Positions 16,729 to 24,289 of a stretch of 41,122 nt of DNA are shown piece by piece. The stretch spans positions 1 to 41,122 of the forward strand of contig UQTW01000021.1 in the NCBI GenBank assembly GCA_900544115.1. The letters run 5' to 3'. Position numbers and translations under genes: made by a program. The notes beneath the pieces are model-generated. The model saw only the letters and a list, made by a program, of their open reading frames with translations, was not told the DNA's origin and made no database searches. Within the stretch, counting starts at the first letter, position 1. Each line of letters opens with the position of its first letter. The DNA is from an uncultured Collinsella sp. GTDB taxonomy: Bacteria > Actinomycetota > Coriobacteriia > Coriobacteriales > Coriobacteriaceae.

Positions 16729-17739
16729 CTAGATTGAGGTGGAGCCGAGCCAATTGAGTTTGCATTCGAGAATGCGCTGCTCACCGGGCATGCTGCTGCC
16801 ATCGAGTAGTGCGAGGAGCATCTCGGCCGCCTCCCTGCCTTCCTGGTCGACGGGCTCGATGATCGTGGAGACGGTCGGCGTGGTGAGGTTGGTCCAGTCT
16901 TCGCAGTTGAGTCCCAAAAGACCGATTTGCTGCGGAAGTAGATGGGCCATGGGCTGGAGGGCCTTGTAGACACGGGGAAGTGCCCACTGATTTTGCACGA
17001 AGATAAGGGTTCGCTTGGCGGGGTTGAGCTTGTATTTAAAGTACTCGGTAAGCTCACTGACCGACGGCTTGTTGTGGTCGATGGGAATCGCTTTGTAGAG
17101 TTGTCCGTTCGCTGCCAGCGCCTCGGCATACCCCTGAAAACGCTCCATACGGGTGCGCATTTCGGTCATGTTGGCGGCAATGGAGAAAAAGTCCTCGTAG
17201 CCGGCATCGAGAAGCGCCTGCGTGGCATTGTACACGCCGTCGTAGAGGTTGGTTTTGATCCAGCTGGTGCCTGGGCTGTAGATGGCCGCGTCAAAAAAGA
17301 CGACGGGCTTGCCGGCGCGCTTGATGCGGTCGTGGACGGCCTTGAAATTTGCCGTGGGCTGGATGATAAAACCATCGACGCCCAGCGAGAGCATTTTGTC
17401 GACATACATGAGCTCGGTCTCGGGGTTAAAGTTGCTCGTGCAAACGACCGTCTGGTAGCCCGCGGGGAGCATGACTTGTTCCATGCCGTTGAGGACGAGG
17501 CCCGCCCACTTGTTGGTGTTATCCAAAATGATGATGGCAATGACGTGGGTCTGTTTGCCGGTGAGCGTTTGCGCTTGGGCGTTGGGAACGTATCCGAGTT
17601 CCTTGATGACGCGCGCAATCTTTGCCTGCGTCTTCTCGCTAAGCTTTTCTCGTTTGTCGTTGAGGTAATACGAGACGCTTGCCGTCGAGGTTCCCGCCTC
17701 TCGAGCGACGTCTGCGATCGTAACGCGCTGTTTTGCCAC
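16729..17739 (-). CDS. LacI-family regulator, divergent from the PTS sugar operon
   Basis: This 336-residue LacI/GalR regulator has its helix-turn-helix at residues 6-27 (VTIADVAREAGTSTASVSYYLN), followed by the hinge helix region (YVPNAQAQTLTGK). The sugar-binding periplasmic-type domain starts at THVIAIIILDNTN. The C-terminal TVSTIIEPVDQEGREAAEMLL is typical. The frame continues upstream to an ATG at 17775, but GGAAGGAG lies a few bases before a GTG at 17739 and the protein then begins AKQRVTIADV like its relatives, so I use the GTG. It is transcribed away from the sugar operon. A 20-bp palindrome before that operon is its likely operator. The effector is probably the operon's sugar or its phosphate. 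Confidence 0.92.
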   Translation of the reverse strand: MAKQRVTIADVAREAGTSTASVSYYLNDKREKLSEKTQAKIARVIKELGYVPNAQAQTLTGKQTHVIAIIILDNTNKWAGLVLNGMEQVMLPAGYQTVVCTSNFNPETELMYVDKMLSLGVDGFIIQPTANFKAVHDRIKRAGKPVVFFDAAIYSPGTSWIKTNLYDGVYNATQALLDAGYEDFFSIAANMTEMRTRMERFQGYAEALAANGQLYKAIPIDHNKPSVSELTEYFKYKLNPAKRTLIFVQNQWALPRVYKALQPMAHLLPQQIGLLGLNCEDWTNLTTPTVSTIIEPVDQEGREAAEMLLALLDGSSMPGEQRILECKLNWLGSTSI

Positions 17740-17961
17740 AGCGACTCCTTCCGACAGATGAGCATTTTCCAACATGATGACTTTGAGTCTTGGTGAGGGA
17801 TGCGCTTCGGTGAGCGACTTTTTCCTTTCATATGAGTATGCAACAAATGCGGTATACGGGTGGGGTCGAAATTTGTGACCGGCATGCGCATCTGCCGTCT
17901 ACCGAGAAAATCAAATACTTCTTGACTTTTGAAATCGAGGGTAAAATCGCAGGATTTATTT

Positions 17962-17994
17962 TTGGTTAAACGCATAACCAAGTAGCATAACCAA
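17962..17994 (+). promoter_or_regulatory. LacI-type operator of the PTS sugar operon
   Basis: TTGGTTA (17962-17968) and TAACCAA (17975-17981) form a 20-bp palindrome centred exactly on a CG, the hallmark of LacI/GalR operators. The right half-site GCATAACCAA is repeated at 17985-17994, 13 bases on. TAAAAT at 17942-17947 is a likely -10. Upstream, TTGACT (17922-17927) is a good -35, but the spacer is only 14 bases. The operator would overlap the transcription start, which suits repression. The remaining leader 17995-18154 shows only short hairpins. Confidence 0.75.
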
Positions 17995-18154
17995 CGCTCT
18001 GACCTGCGCGTTTACCGAAATAAGCTGGCATTAAGAAAAACGAGCACCTATATTGGTCTTGTCGAAAAGACAGCAAGTCCAAACGGCAGGGGATGCTCCG
18101 GAGGCCTCCGCAAACGGTGTCTTGCGCACGCAACTCTATGAAAAGAGGGAAGCA

Positions 18155-19627
18155 ATGAAGATCGTAGGCGTTGCCGCCTGTACCGTGGGTATTGCCCACA
18201 CGTATATGGCCCAGAAGGCGATTCAGGATGAATGCGCCGCCCGTGGCATCGAGTGCAAAGTCGAGGCTCAGGGTGGCCTGGGTATCGAGAACGAGCTGAC
18301 GCAGGAAGACGTGGATTCCGCCGACCTGGTGCTCGAGTCCGTCGACGTGGGTGTCGAGAACGAGGATCGTTTTGAGCAGAAGATGGCCGAGGGCAAGTTC
18401 CTGAAGGTCGGCACCTCGGATGTAATCGCCGATCCGGTAAAGATCATCGACCAGGCCGTTGAGATCATCAAGGCGACGGGTGGCGCCGTTGACGCGCCCA
18501 AGGCCGAGGCCAAGGCAGAGAAGAAGGCCGTCTCCGCTGCCCCGCAGGCCCCGACACCGGCGTCCAAGCAGTCTATCTTTGCCGATCCTGGCAAGACGCT
18601 GCTCAATGCGTTCAATACCGGCGTTTCCTATTTTATCCCCATCGTCGTTATCGGCGGCGTGTTTCTCGCCTTCTCGCTGGCATCCGGTACCGCCGGCGCC
18701 AACGGCATGGAGGTTACGAACCCGCTGATGGTGAGTCTTAACACCATCGGCATGGCCGGCATCTCCATGATGATCCCGGTGCTTGCGGCTTACATCTCCT
18801 ACTCGATGGCCGGCAAGCCCGCGCTTGCCCCTGGCTTCGTCCTGGGCTACTTGGTTAACAACGCCGTCGTCACCCCGAGCGGCAACAGCGTTTCGACCGG
18901 CTTCTTGGGTGCCATGATCATGGCGGTTATCTGCGGCTACTTTGTCCGCTGGATGAAGACCTGGAAGGTCAACAACACCATTCAGACCATCATGCCGATT
19001 TTGATCATCCCGATTCTGACCTCGCTCGTCCTGGGCATGGCCTACATCTACATCCTGGCCACGCCGCTTGGCTTTGTGATGGATTGGCTCACCAGCGTGC
19101 TCGGTAGCCTGCAGGGCGGCTCCGCCGTCGTCCTGGGCCTGGTCATTGGTGTTATGACCGCTTTCGATATGGGTGGCCCCATCAACAAGACCGCTTCGAC
19201 CTTTACCATGGCCATCATGGCCTCCGGCATCTACGGCCCCAACGGTATGTTCCGCGTCGCCGTCGCCATTCCCCCGATCGCCTGTGGTCTCGCCGCGCTC
19301 ATCGCCAAGAACAAGTTCGATGACGCTGACCGTCAGATGGGCATCTCCGCGCTGTTCATGGGCTGCATCGGCATTACCGAGGGCGCTATCCCCTTCGCGG
19401 TCAAGGATCTTGGCCACACCCTGCCCGGCATCTGCATCGGCTCTGCCGTGGGCGCGGCGCTTGCCGCCTTCCAGGGCATCGACTGCTACGTTCCGCACGG
19501 TGGCTTTATCGTCGCCCTGGCCACCAACAACGTCGCGCTGTTCTGCCTGGACATCGTGATTGGCTCCGTGGTCGCCGCTGCAATCCTGATTGCGATGAAG
19601 CCCACGCTCGATAAGCAGGCCAAGTAA
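18155..19627 (+). CDS. PTS fructose-family sugar transporter, fused IIBC
   Basis: This 490-residue membrane enzyme imports a sugar and phosphorylates it. Residues 1-100 are a fructose-type IIB domain: KIVGVAACTVGIAHTYMAQ holds the phospho-accepting Cys 9, with TVG in place of the common PTG. An Ala/Lys/Pro linker (about 105-140) leads to IIC, which begins DPGKTLLNAFNTGVSYFIP and has eight to ten hydrophobic segments. The signatures GGPINKTAS and FMGCIGITEGAIPFAVKD belong to the fructose/mannitol superfamily. IIA is encoded separately at the operon end. AGAGGGAAG precedes the ATG at 18155, and the longer frame upstream has no support. No 1-phosphofructokinase gene is nearby, so the product may not be a 1-phosphate. 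The substrate is not known. Confidence 0.92.
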   Translation: MKIVGVAACTVGIAHTYMAQKAIQDECAARGIECKVEAQGGLGIENELTQEDVDSADLVLESVDVGVENEDRFEQKMAEGKFLKVGTSDVIADPVKIIDQAVEIIKATGGAVDAPKAEAKAEKKAVSAAPQAPTPASKQSIFADPGKTLLNAFNTGVSYFIPIVVIGGVFLAFSLASGTAGANGMEVTNPLMVSLNTIGMAGISMMIPVLAAYISYSMAGKPALAPGFVLGYLVNNAVVTPSGNSVSTGFLGAMIMAVICGYFVRWMKTWKVNNTIQTIMPILIIPILTSLVLGMAYIYILATPLGFVMDWLTSVLGSLQGGSAVVLGLVIGVMTAFDMGGPINKTASTFTMAIMASGIYGPNGMFRVAVAIPPIACGLAALIAKNKFDDADRQMGISALFMGCIGITEGAIPFAVKDLGHTLPGICIGSAVGAALAAFQGIDCYVPHGGFIVALATNNVALFCLDIVIGSVVAAAILIAMKPTLDKQAK

Positions 19628-19641
19628 ACCTTTAAGGACTC

Positions 19642-19702
19642 CGGTTGTGCGGAGGGATGGATTTGACTCCGCACAACCGCCCCTACACAACAAAATCCAT
19701 CC
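19642..19702 (+). ncRNA. Structured intercistronic element, possible pseudoknot
   Basis: The 144-base spacer 19628-19771 inside the sugar operon contains a perfect 13-bp hairpin (CGGTTGTGCGGAG at 19642-19654 with CTCCGCACAACCG at 19667-19679). The first ten bases of its 12-base loop, GGATGGATTT (19655-19664), are exactly complementary to AAATCCATCC at 19693-19702, so a pseudoknot or an alternative fold is possible. A third hairpin, GGGCCCA-CATC-TGGGTCCC, follows before the ribosome site. There is no T-run, so it is not a plain terminator. It may control processing or relative expression of the genes after IIBC. Confidence 0.55.
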
Positions 19703-19771
19703 GTACTGATAGGGCCCACATCTGGGTCCCAGGGAACTTTTGTCAAAAATCCTCTGGAGAAGGAGAACAAA

Positions 19772-21040
19772 ATGTCCAACCTCACCATCCGCCAGGCCGT
19801 TCAGGGCATGCTCAAGCTGCAGGATAGCGGCGATCACGCAACCATGGTCGGCATTGGCCCCATGAGCCCCAACCTGATTCAGGCCGTGTTCGAGCTTGCC
19901 AAGGACGAAGATTTCCCGCCCATGTTTATCGCCAGCCGCAACCAGGTCGATATGGACGAGATGGGCGCCGGCTACGTCAACGGTTGGGACCAGACGCGCT
20001 TTGCCGCCGACATCAAGAAGGTTGCCGACGAGGTGGGTTACACCGGTCCGTACTACCTGTGCCGCGATCACGGCGGTCCGTGGCAGCGCGACGAGGAGCG
20101 TAACGCCCACCTGCCCGAGGACGAGGCCATGGAGCTCGCCCGCAAGTCCTTCGTCGCCGACATGGAGGCAGGCTTTGACCTGCTGATGGTCGACCCCACC
20201 AAGGACCCCTATCAGATCGGCAAGGTTATTCCGCTCGACGTGGTGCTTCGCCGCACGATCGATCTTATCGACTACCTTGAGCAGTACCGTCGCGAGCATA
20301 ACCTGCCCGAGGTTGCCTATGAGGTCGGTACCGAGGAGACCAATGGCGGCCTGACCTCCACCGACAAGTACGAGGAGTTCATTTCTCAGCTGCAGCCCGA
20401 GCTCGAGAAGCGTGGCTGCCCCATGCCCACCTTTATCGTCGGCCAGACCGGTACGCTCACCCGTTGGACCGAGCAGGTCGGTCATTACAACTTTAAGAAC
20501 GCCCGCGAGCTCGCCGACATGGCCAAGCGCTACGGCGTGGGCCTGAAGGAGCACAACGCCGACTACCTGGATGACGCGACGCTGCTCGAGCACATCCCGG
20601 CACACGTGACCGCTTCCAATGTCGCCCCTCAGTACGGCACCGAGGAGACCCGCGCTTACCTCAAGCTCTGCGCTACCGAGCAGATCCTGGTCGACAACGG
20701 CCTGTGCGACGATCCTTCCGACCTGTACCACACGCTGTTGGTCAAGGCCATCAAGACCGAGCGCTGGCGCAAGTGGATGACCGGCGATGACGTTAACCTG
20801 CAGGTTGATGACATCCTGGCAGACGACGAGCTCAGCCTGAAGATTCTGGATGTCTCCGGCCACTACGCCTTTAACGATCCCGAGGTCAAGGAGCAGGTCG
20901 AGAAGCTCTACCGCAACCTCGCTGCCCAGGACATCGACGGCAAGCGTTTTGTGATCGAGCACATCAAGCGCCCGATCAAGCAGTACGTCGTCGGCCTTAA
21001 CCTCAAGGGCGTCACGAGCCGCATCGAGAAGGCTCTCTAA
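19772..21040 (+). CDS. GatZ/KbaZ-family protein (class II tagatose-bisphosphate aldolase non-catalytic-type subunit)
   Basis: This 422-residue protein matches the size and segments of GatZ/KbaZ (420-426 residues): GIGPMSPNLIQAVFELA, the ASRNQVD stretch, YLCRDHGGPWQRDEERN, FDLLMVDPTKD, YEVGTEETNGG, FIVGQTGTLTRW and LKEHNADYLDD. GatZ and KbaZ were described as stabilising partners of the GatY/KbaY aldolase. Some relatives act as ketohexose-phosphate C4 epimerases, interconverting tagatose 6-phosphate and fructose 6-phosphate. No GatY/KbaY gene is present in this operon, so an independent enzymatic role is more likely here. GAAGGAGAACAAA precedes the ATG. The conserved His, Asp and Glu residues in these segments suggest a metal site. 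Confidence 0.85.
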   Translation: MSNLTIRQAVQGMLKLQDSGDHATMVGIGPMSPNLIQAVFELAKDEDFPPMFIASRNQVDMDEMGAGYVNGWDQTRFAADIKKVADEVGYTGPYYLCRDHGGPWQRDEERNAHLPEDEAMELARKSFVADMEAGFDLLMVDPTKDPYQIGKVIPLDVVLRRTIDLIDYLEQYRREHNLPEVAYEVGTEETNGGLTSTDKYEEFISQLQPELEKRGCPMPTFIVGQTGTLTRWTEQVGHYNFKNARELADMAKRYGVGLKEHNADYLDDATLLEHIPAHVTASNVAPQYGTEETRAYLKLCATEQILVDNGLCDDPSDLYHTLLVKAIKTERWRKWMTGDDVNLQVDDILADDELSLKILDVSGHYAFNDPEVKEQVEKLYRNLAAQDIDGKRFVIEHIKRPIKQYVVGLNLKGVTSRIEKAL

Positions 21041-21059
21041 GTAGCTTTTCCTACATGAC

Positions 21060-21133
21060 GCCGGGCCCGGGGCATGTCCCAGCTGCGGGCCCGGCACATA
21101 GGACAAAGGGACATCCCCTTTGTCCTATTTTTT
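21060..21133 (+). repeat. Two hairpins between the GatZ-like and transaldolase genes (element C)
   Basis: First, GCCGGGCCCG (21060-21069) pairs with CGGGCCCGGC (21086-21095). Second, element C: ATAGGACAAAGGG (21098-21110) pairs perfectly with CCCTTTGTCCTAT (21116-21128) around ACATC and ends in a T-run at 21128-21133. Element C has the GGGACA core of the hairpin family and the form of an intrinsic terminator, yet it lies inside an apparent operon. It may attenuate expression of the downstream genes. Confidence 0.7.
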
Positions 21134-21165
21134 GAGTTTTGGATTCCTTAGAAGGAGTTTGCACT

Positions 21166-21849
21166 ATGAAGTTCTTTATCGATACCGCCAACCTTGACGA
21201 GATCGCCGAGGCCAAGAGCTGGGGCTGCCTTGCCGGCGTCACCACCAACCCGTCCCTGTACGCCAAGACCGGCGGCAAGCTTGCAGACTTTGAGCCCCAC
21301 ATGCTCAAGATCGCCGAGCTTTGCGAGGGACTGCCTGTGTCCGCCGAGTCCACCGCGACTACTGCCGAGGGCATGATCGAGGAGGGCAAGCGTCTTGCCG
21401 CCCTGGCTCCCAACATCGTGGTCAAGCTTCCCGTGTGCGAGGCCGGCCTCGCCGCCTGCCGCGCCCTGGCCGATGCAGGCGTGCGCGTCAACATGACGCT
21501 TGTTTTCTCGCCGACCCAGGCCCTCATGGCCGCCAACGCCGGTGCCCGCTACATCAGCCCGTTCGTCGGCCGCTTTGACGACATCGCCGAGGACGGTATT
21601 TCGCAGCTCGACAACGTTGTGACCTGCATTAAGAACTATGACTGGACTGGCAAGAACGTCGACGACACCGTCGAGATCATCACCGCATCCGTCCGCACGC
21701 CCAATCACGTGACCCAGGCGGCGCTGCTCGGTGCCGATATTGCGACCGTCCCCATGGCTGCTCTCAAGAAGTGCCTGCATCACCCGCTGACCGACCAGGG
21801 CCTCGCCTCTTTTGAGGCTGACTGGCAGAAGGTTGTCGCTCAGGCTTAA
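21166..21849 (+). CDS. Transaldolase, TalC/FSA-like subfamily
   Basis: This 227-residue small class I aldolase is of the MipB/TalC family. MKFFIDTANLDEIAEAKSWG, GVTTNPSL and the Schiff-base lysine in IVVKLPVCEAGLAA are clear. The segment reads ISPFVGRFDDI. A Phe at this position marks transaldolases, whereas E. coli fructose-6-phosphate aldolase has Tyr, so I infer transaldolase activity (moving dihydroxyacetone between fructose 6-phosphate and erythrose 4-phosphate). The end SVRTPNHVTQAALLGADIATVP and HPLTDQGLASFEADW is typical. GAAGGAG precedes the ATG. It sits between the GatZ-like gene and transketolase, which supports a route through the non-oxidative pentose phosphate reactions. Confidence 0.92.
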   Translation: MKFFIDTANLDEIAEAKSWGCLAGVTTNPSLYAKTGGKLADFEPHMLKIAELCEGLPVSAESTATTAEGMIEEGKRLAALAPNIVVKLPVCEAGLAACRALADAGVRVNMTLVFSPTQALMAANAGARYISPFVGRFDDIAEDGISQLDNVVTCIKNYDWTGKNVDDTVEIITASVRTPNHVTQAALLGADIATVPMAALKKCLHHPLTDQGLASFEADWQKVVAQA

Positions 21850-21913
21850 CGACCGGGTTGCCCTCGGCATCGCGCCATCCGGTGCCGGGGTTGTTCTCAA
21901 GAGAGGAATTCGT

Positions 21914-22744
21914 ATGACCAACCAGGAGCTGGCGAAGGTCGCCAATGAGGTCAGGAAGGGTGTCGTGACTGCGGTTCACGCGGCCAAGTCGGGACATCCG
22001 GGTGGATCGCTCGGTGCAGCCGACATCATGACGTATCTGTACTTTGAGGAAATGAATATCGATCCTGCCGACCCTCACAAGGCCGATCGCGACCGCTTTG
22101 TGCTCTCCAAGGGTCACGCGGCGCCGGGCCTGTATTCGGTGTTGGCAAATCGCGGCTATTTTCCCGTCGAAGAGCTCGAGACGCTCCGCCATATTGGCAG
22201 CCGACTGCAGGGCCATCCCAACATGAACGATACCCCAGGCATCGATATGTCCACCGGCTCGCTCGGTCAGGGCATCTCTGCTGCAGTTGGAATGGCGCTT
22301 GCCGCTAAGCACTGGGGCGACAGCTACCGTGTCTACACGTTGCTGGGCGACGGTGAGTGCGAGGAAGGCCAGGTGTGGGAGGCGGCTATGTTTGCCGGCA
22401 ACCATGCGCTCGACAATCTTGTTGCCGTCGTCGACCACAACGGCTTGCAGATTGACGGCACGATCGATGAAGTCAACTCGGCCATGCCGCTTGCCGACAA
22501 GTTCCGCGCCTTTAAGTGGCATGTGATAGAGCTAGCCGATGGCAACGACATGGCGCAGATTGAGGCGGCTTTCGCCGAAGCTCGCGAGGTGACCGGCGCG
22601 CCCGTCGCTATCATCGCCGAGACGGTGAAGGGCAAAGGCGTCTCCTTTATGGAGAACCAGGTTGGCTGGCATGGCAAGGCGCCCAATGACGAGCAGTTTG
22701 AGCAGGCCATGGCCGAGCTCGCGGCAGCAGGAGAGGAGCTCTAA
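21914..22744 (+). CDS. Transketolase, N-terminal subunit
   Basis: This 276-residue subunit carries the pyrophosphate-binding half of a split, thiamine-diphosphate-dependent transketolase, which transfers two-carbon ketol units. AAKSGHPGGSLGAADIM and SKGHAAPGLYSVL carry conserved substrate and cofactor His residues. The ThDP/Mg motif GDGECEEGQVWEAAMFAGNHALDNLVAVVDHN begins at 145 (GDG...N), and MSTGSLGQGIS is also present. AGAGGAATT precedes the ATG at 21914. The longer frame from 21812 overlaps the transaldolase and has no ribosome site. Its stop overlaps the start of the C-terminal subunit gene (TAATG), so the halves are coupled and made in equal amounts. Confidence 0.95.
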   Translation: MTNQELAKVANEVRKGVVTAVHAAKSGHPGGSLGAADIMTYLYFEEMNIDPADPHKADRDRFVLSKGHAAPGLYSVLANRGYFPVEELETLRHIGSRLQGHPNMNDTPGIDMSTGSLGQGISAAVGMALAAKHWGDSYRVYTLLGDGECEEGQVWEAAMFAGNHALDNLVAVVDHNGLQIDGTIDEVNSAMPLADKFRAFKWHVIELADGNDMAQIEAAFAEAREVTGAPVAIIAETVKGKGVSFMENQVGWHGKAPNDEQFEQAMAELAAAGEEL

Positions 22745-23682
22745 TGGCAGAGGTCAAAAAAGTCGCCACGCGCGTAAGCTACGGCGAGGCGCTCGTCGAG
22801 CTGGGCAATGAGCACGATGACTTTGTAGTGCTCGATGCCGACCTGGCTGCCGCTACGCAGACGGGTAAGTTTAAGACTGCCCATCCTGAGCGCTTTTACG
22901 ATGCCGGCATCGCCGAGAGCAACCTGATGGGTCTTGCCGCCGGCATCGCGACCACGGGCCGCGTTGCTTTTGCGAGCACCTTTGCGATGTTTGCCGCCGG
23001 TCGCGCCTACGAGCAGGTCCGCAATTCCATTGGCTACCCGCACCTCAACGTCAAGATTGGCGCCACCCATGCCGGCATTTCGGTGGGCGAGGACGGCGCC
23101 ACGCACCAGTGCTGCGAGGATATCGCACTCATGCGTACGATTCCGGGTATGACGGTGGTCGTTCCCGCCGACGATGTCGAGGCCCGCGCCTGTGTGCGCG
23201 CCGCCTATGAGTTTGAGGGGCCGGTCTACATACGCTTCGGCCGCCTGGCAACACCGGTCATCAACGATCACGAGGGCTACGAGTTCAAGATCGGCCGCGG
23301 TGTTGTTGTGCGGGAGGGCTCTGATGTCACGATCGTCGCGTGCGGTCTCATGGTCGCTGGGGCACTCGCTGCTGCCGAGGCGCTCGCTGCCGACGGCATC
23401 GATGCTGAGGTCATCAACATGCATACGATCAAACCGCTCGATGAGCGTTTGGTGGTTGCCAGCGCCAAGAAGACCGGTCGCGTGGTCACCGCCGAGGAGC
23501 ATTCGATTATCGGTGGTCTTGGCGAGGCCGTTGCCTCGGTGCTCGCGGAGCAGCATCCAGTGCCGATGCGTCGCGTCGGCGTGCGCGATGTGTACGGCGA
23601 GTCCGGCCCTGCGGTCGATTTGCTGCATAAGTACGGTTTGGACGCCGACGGCATCGAAGCTGCGGTCAGGTCCGTGTTGTAA
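22744..23682 (+). CDS. Transketolase, C-terminal subunit
   Basis: This 312-residue subunit supplies the pyrimidine-binding and C-terminal domains of the split transketolase. DADLAAATQTGKF, FYDAGIAESNLMGLAAGIA (the catalytic Glu near residue 58 that protonates the ThDP aminopyrimidine) and FASTFAMFAAGRAYEQVRNSI are present. So are THAGISVGEDGATHQCCEDIALMR and the C-terminal VVTAEEHSIIGGLGEAVASVL. The ATG shares a base with the stop of the N-terminal gene. Split transketolases are common in Actinobacteria, Firmicutes and archaea. This copy is probably a dedicated one for the imported sugar, since housekeeping transketolase is usually elsewhere. That last point is inference. Confidence 0.95.
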   Translation: MAEVKKVATRVSYGEALVELGNEHDDFVVLDADLAAATQTGKFKTAHPERFYDAGIAESNLMGLAAGIATTGRVAFASTFAMFAAGRAYEQVRNSIGYPHLNVKIGATHAGISVGEDGATHQCCEDIALMRTIPGMTVVVPADDVEARACVRAAYEFEGPVYIRFGRLATPVINDHEGYEFKIGRGVVVREGSDVTIVACGLMVAGALAAAEALAADGIDAEVINMHTIKPLDERLVVASAKKTGRVVTAEEHSIIGGLGEAVASVLAEQHPVPMRRVGVRDVYGESGPAVDLLHKYGLDADGIEAAVRSVL

Positions 23683-23694
23683 GGAAGGCTTTCC

Positions 23695-24147
23695 ATGGGG
23701 TTTGTATCTGCCAACCAAGTGACGATTGGCTACGCCGCCGCCTCGCGCGAGGACGCGCTGCATTATCTGTCCGAGCAGGCTGTTGAGCTTGGTTTTGCCG
23801 ATGACGCGTCTGCTGTAGAGGCGGCTTTTATTGCTCGCGAAAACGAGGCCGAGACTGGCCTCGTCGCCGGTTTTGCCGTTCCGCATGCCAAGAGCGATGC
23901 GATCCATACGCCGGGCGTGGCCGTGCTCAAGCTGTCCGAGCCTGTTGAGTGGCCGAGCTTTGATGGCGTGCCCGTCGATGTGGCGCTCGCGCTGTACGTG
24001 CCCGCCGGCGAAGCGGGAACCACGCACCTGCGTCTGCTCTCCAAGGCTGCCGTGATGCTGATGGATGCTGGCTTCCGTGACAGGGTGCGCGAAAGCACCG
24101 ATCCTGTCGAGATTGCCGAGCTCATCAACGCCGGGCTCGAGGGCTAG
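23695..24147 (+). CDS. PTS fructose-type IIA component
   Basis: This 150-residue soluble IIA protein receives the phosphate from HPr and passes it to the IIB domain at the operon start. The phospho-accepting His lies in GFAVPHAKSDAI (about residue 64), which is preceded by the family segment AAFIARENEAETGLVAG. VALALYVPAGEAGTTHLRLLSKAAVMLMD follows. AAGGAAGG lies just upstream of the ATG. It is the last gene of the operon, 12 bases after the transketolase gene. Keeping IIA separate from IIBC, with metabolic genes between, fits a single-transcript catabolic operon. Confidence 0.93.
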   Translation: MGFVSANQVTIGYAAASREDALHYLSEQAVELGFADDASAVEAAFIARENEAETGLVAGFAVPHAKSDAIHTPGVAVLKLSEPVEWPSFDGVPVDVALALYVPAGEAGTTHLRLLSKAAVMLMDAGFRDRVRESTDPVEIAELINAGLEG

Positions 24148-24190
24148 AACGGGCTCTCCGTTCCATTAATCGATCCTTCTCCAAGGAAAA

Positions 24191-24230
24191 GGGCCGCGAC
24201 GCTATAGGCGTCGCGGCCCTGTCTGCGTTT
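24191..24230 (+). terminator. Terminator of the PTS sugar operon
   Basis: A perfect 12-bp GC-rich stem (GGGCCGCGACGC with GCGTCGCGGCCC, loop TATAG) is followed by TGTCTGCGTTT, so the U-tract is imperfect. Confidence 0.75.
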
Positions 24231-24277
24231 CCCCAGATAAAACCTGCCAAAATAAACCTGTCCCTTTTTGGTAGGTT
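24226..24277. repeat. Palindromic element D (inverted copy of E)
   Basis: AACCTGCCAAAA (24241-24252) pairs with TTTTGGTAGGTT (24266-24277), with one G-U. The loop contains CTGTCCC, the core on the opposite strand. The whole 52-base unit including the flank CGTTTCC-CAGATAAAACC is about 90 percent identical to the reverse complement of element E at 27187-27240. The two copies bracket larE, the HAD gene and the second LacI gene. Confidence 0.85.
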
Positions 24278-24289
24278 AAACGGCGTAAC

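Noticed and set aside
17966..21106. A 1046-codon open frame on the minus strand opposite the PTS IIBC and GatZ-like genes
   Set aside because: It mirrors two clearly recognisable genes, has a low-complexity His/Gly/Asp-rich translation with no domain, and has no ribosome site. Long antisense frames are common in DNA of this base composition.
18155..24147. The operon as a sulphoquinovose transketolase or transaldolase pathway
   Set aside because: Both known routes use transaldolase or split transketolase, but there is no sulphoquinovosidase, sulpho-sugar isomerase, sulpholactaldehyde enzyme or sulphonate exporter here. Uptake by a fructose-type PTS also does not fit.
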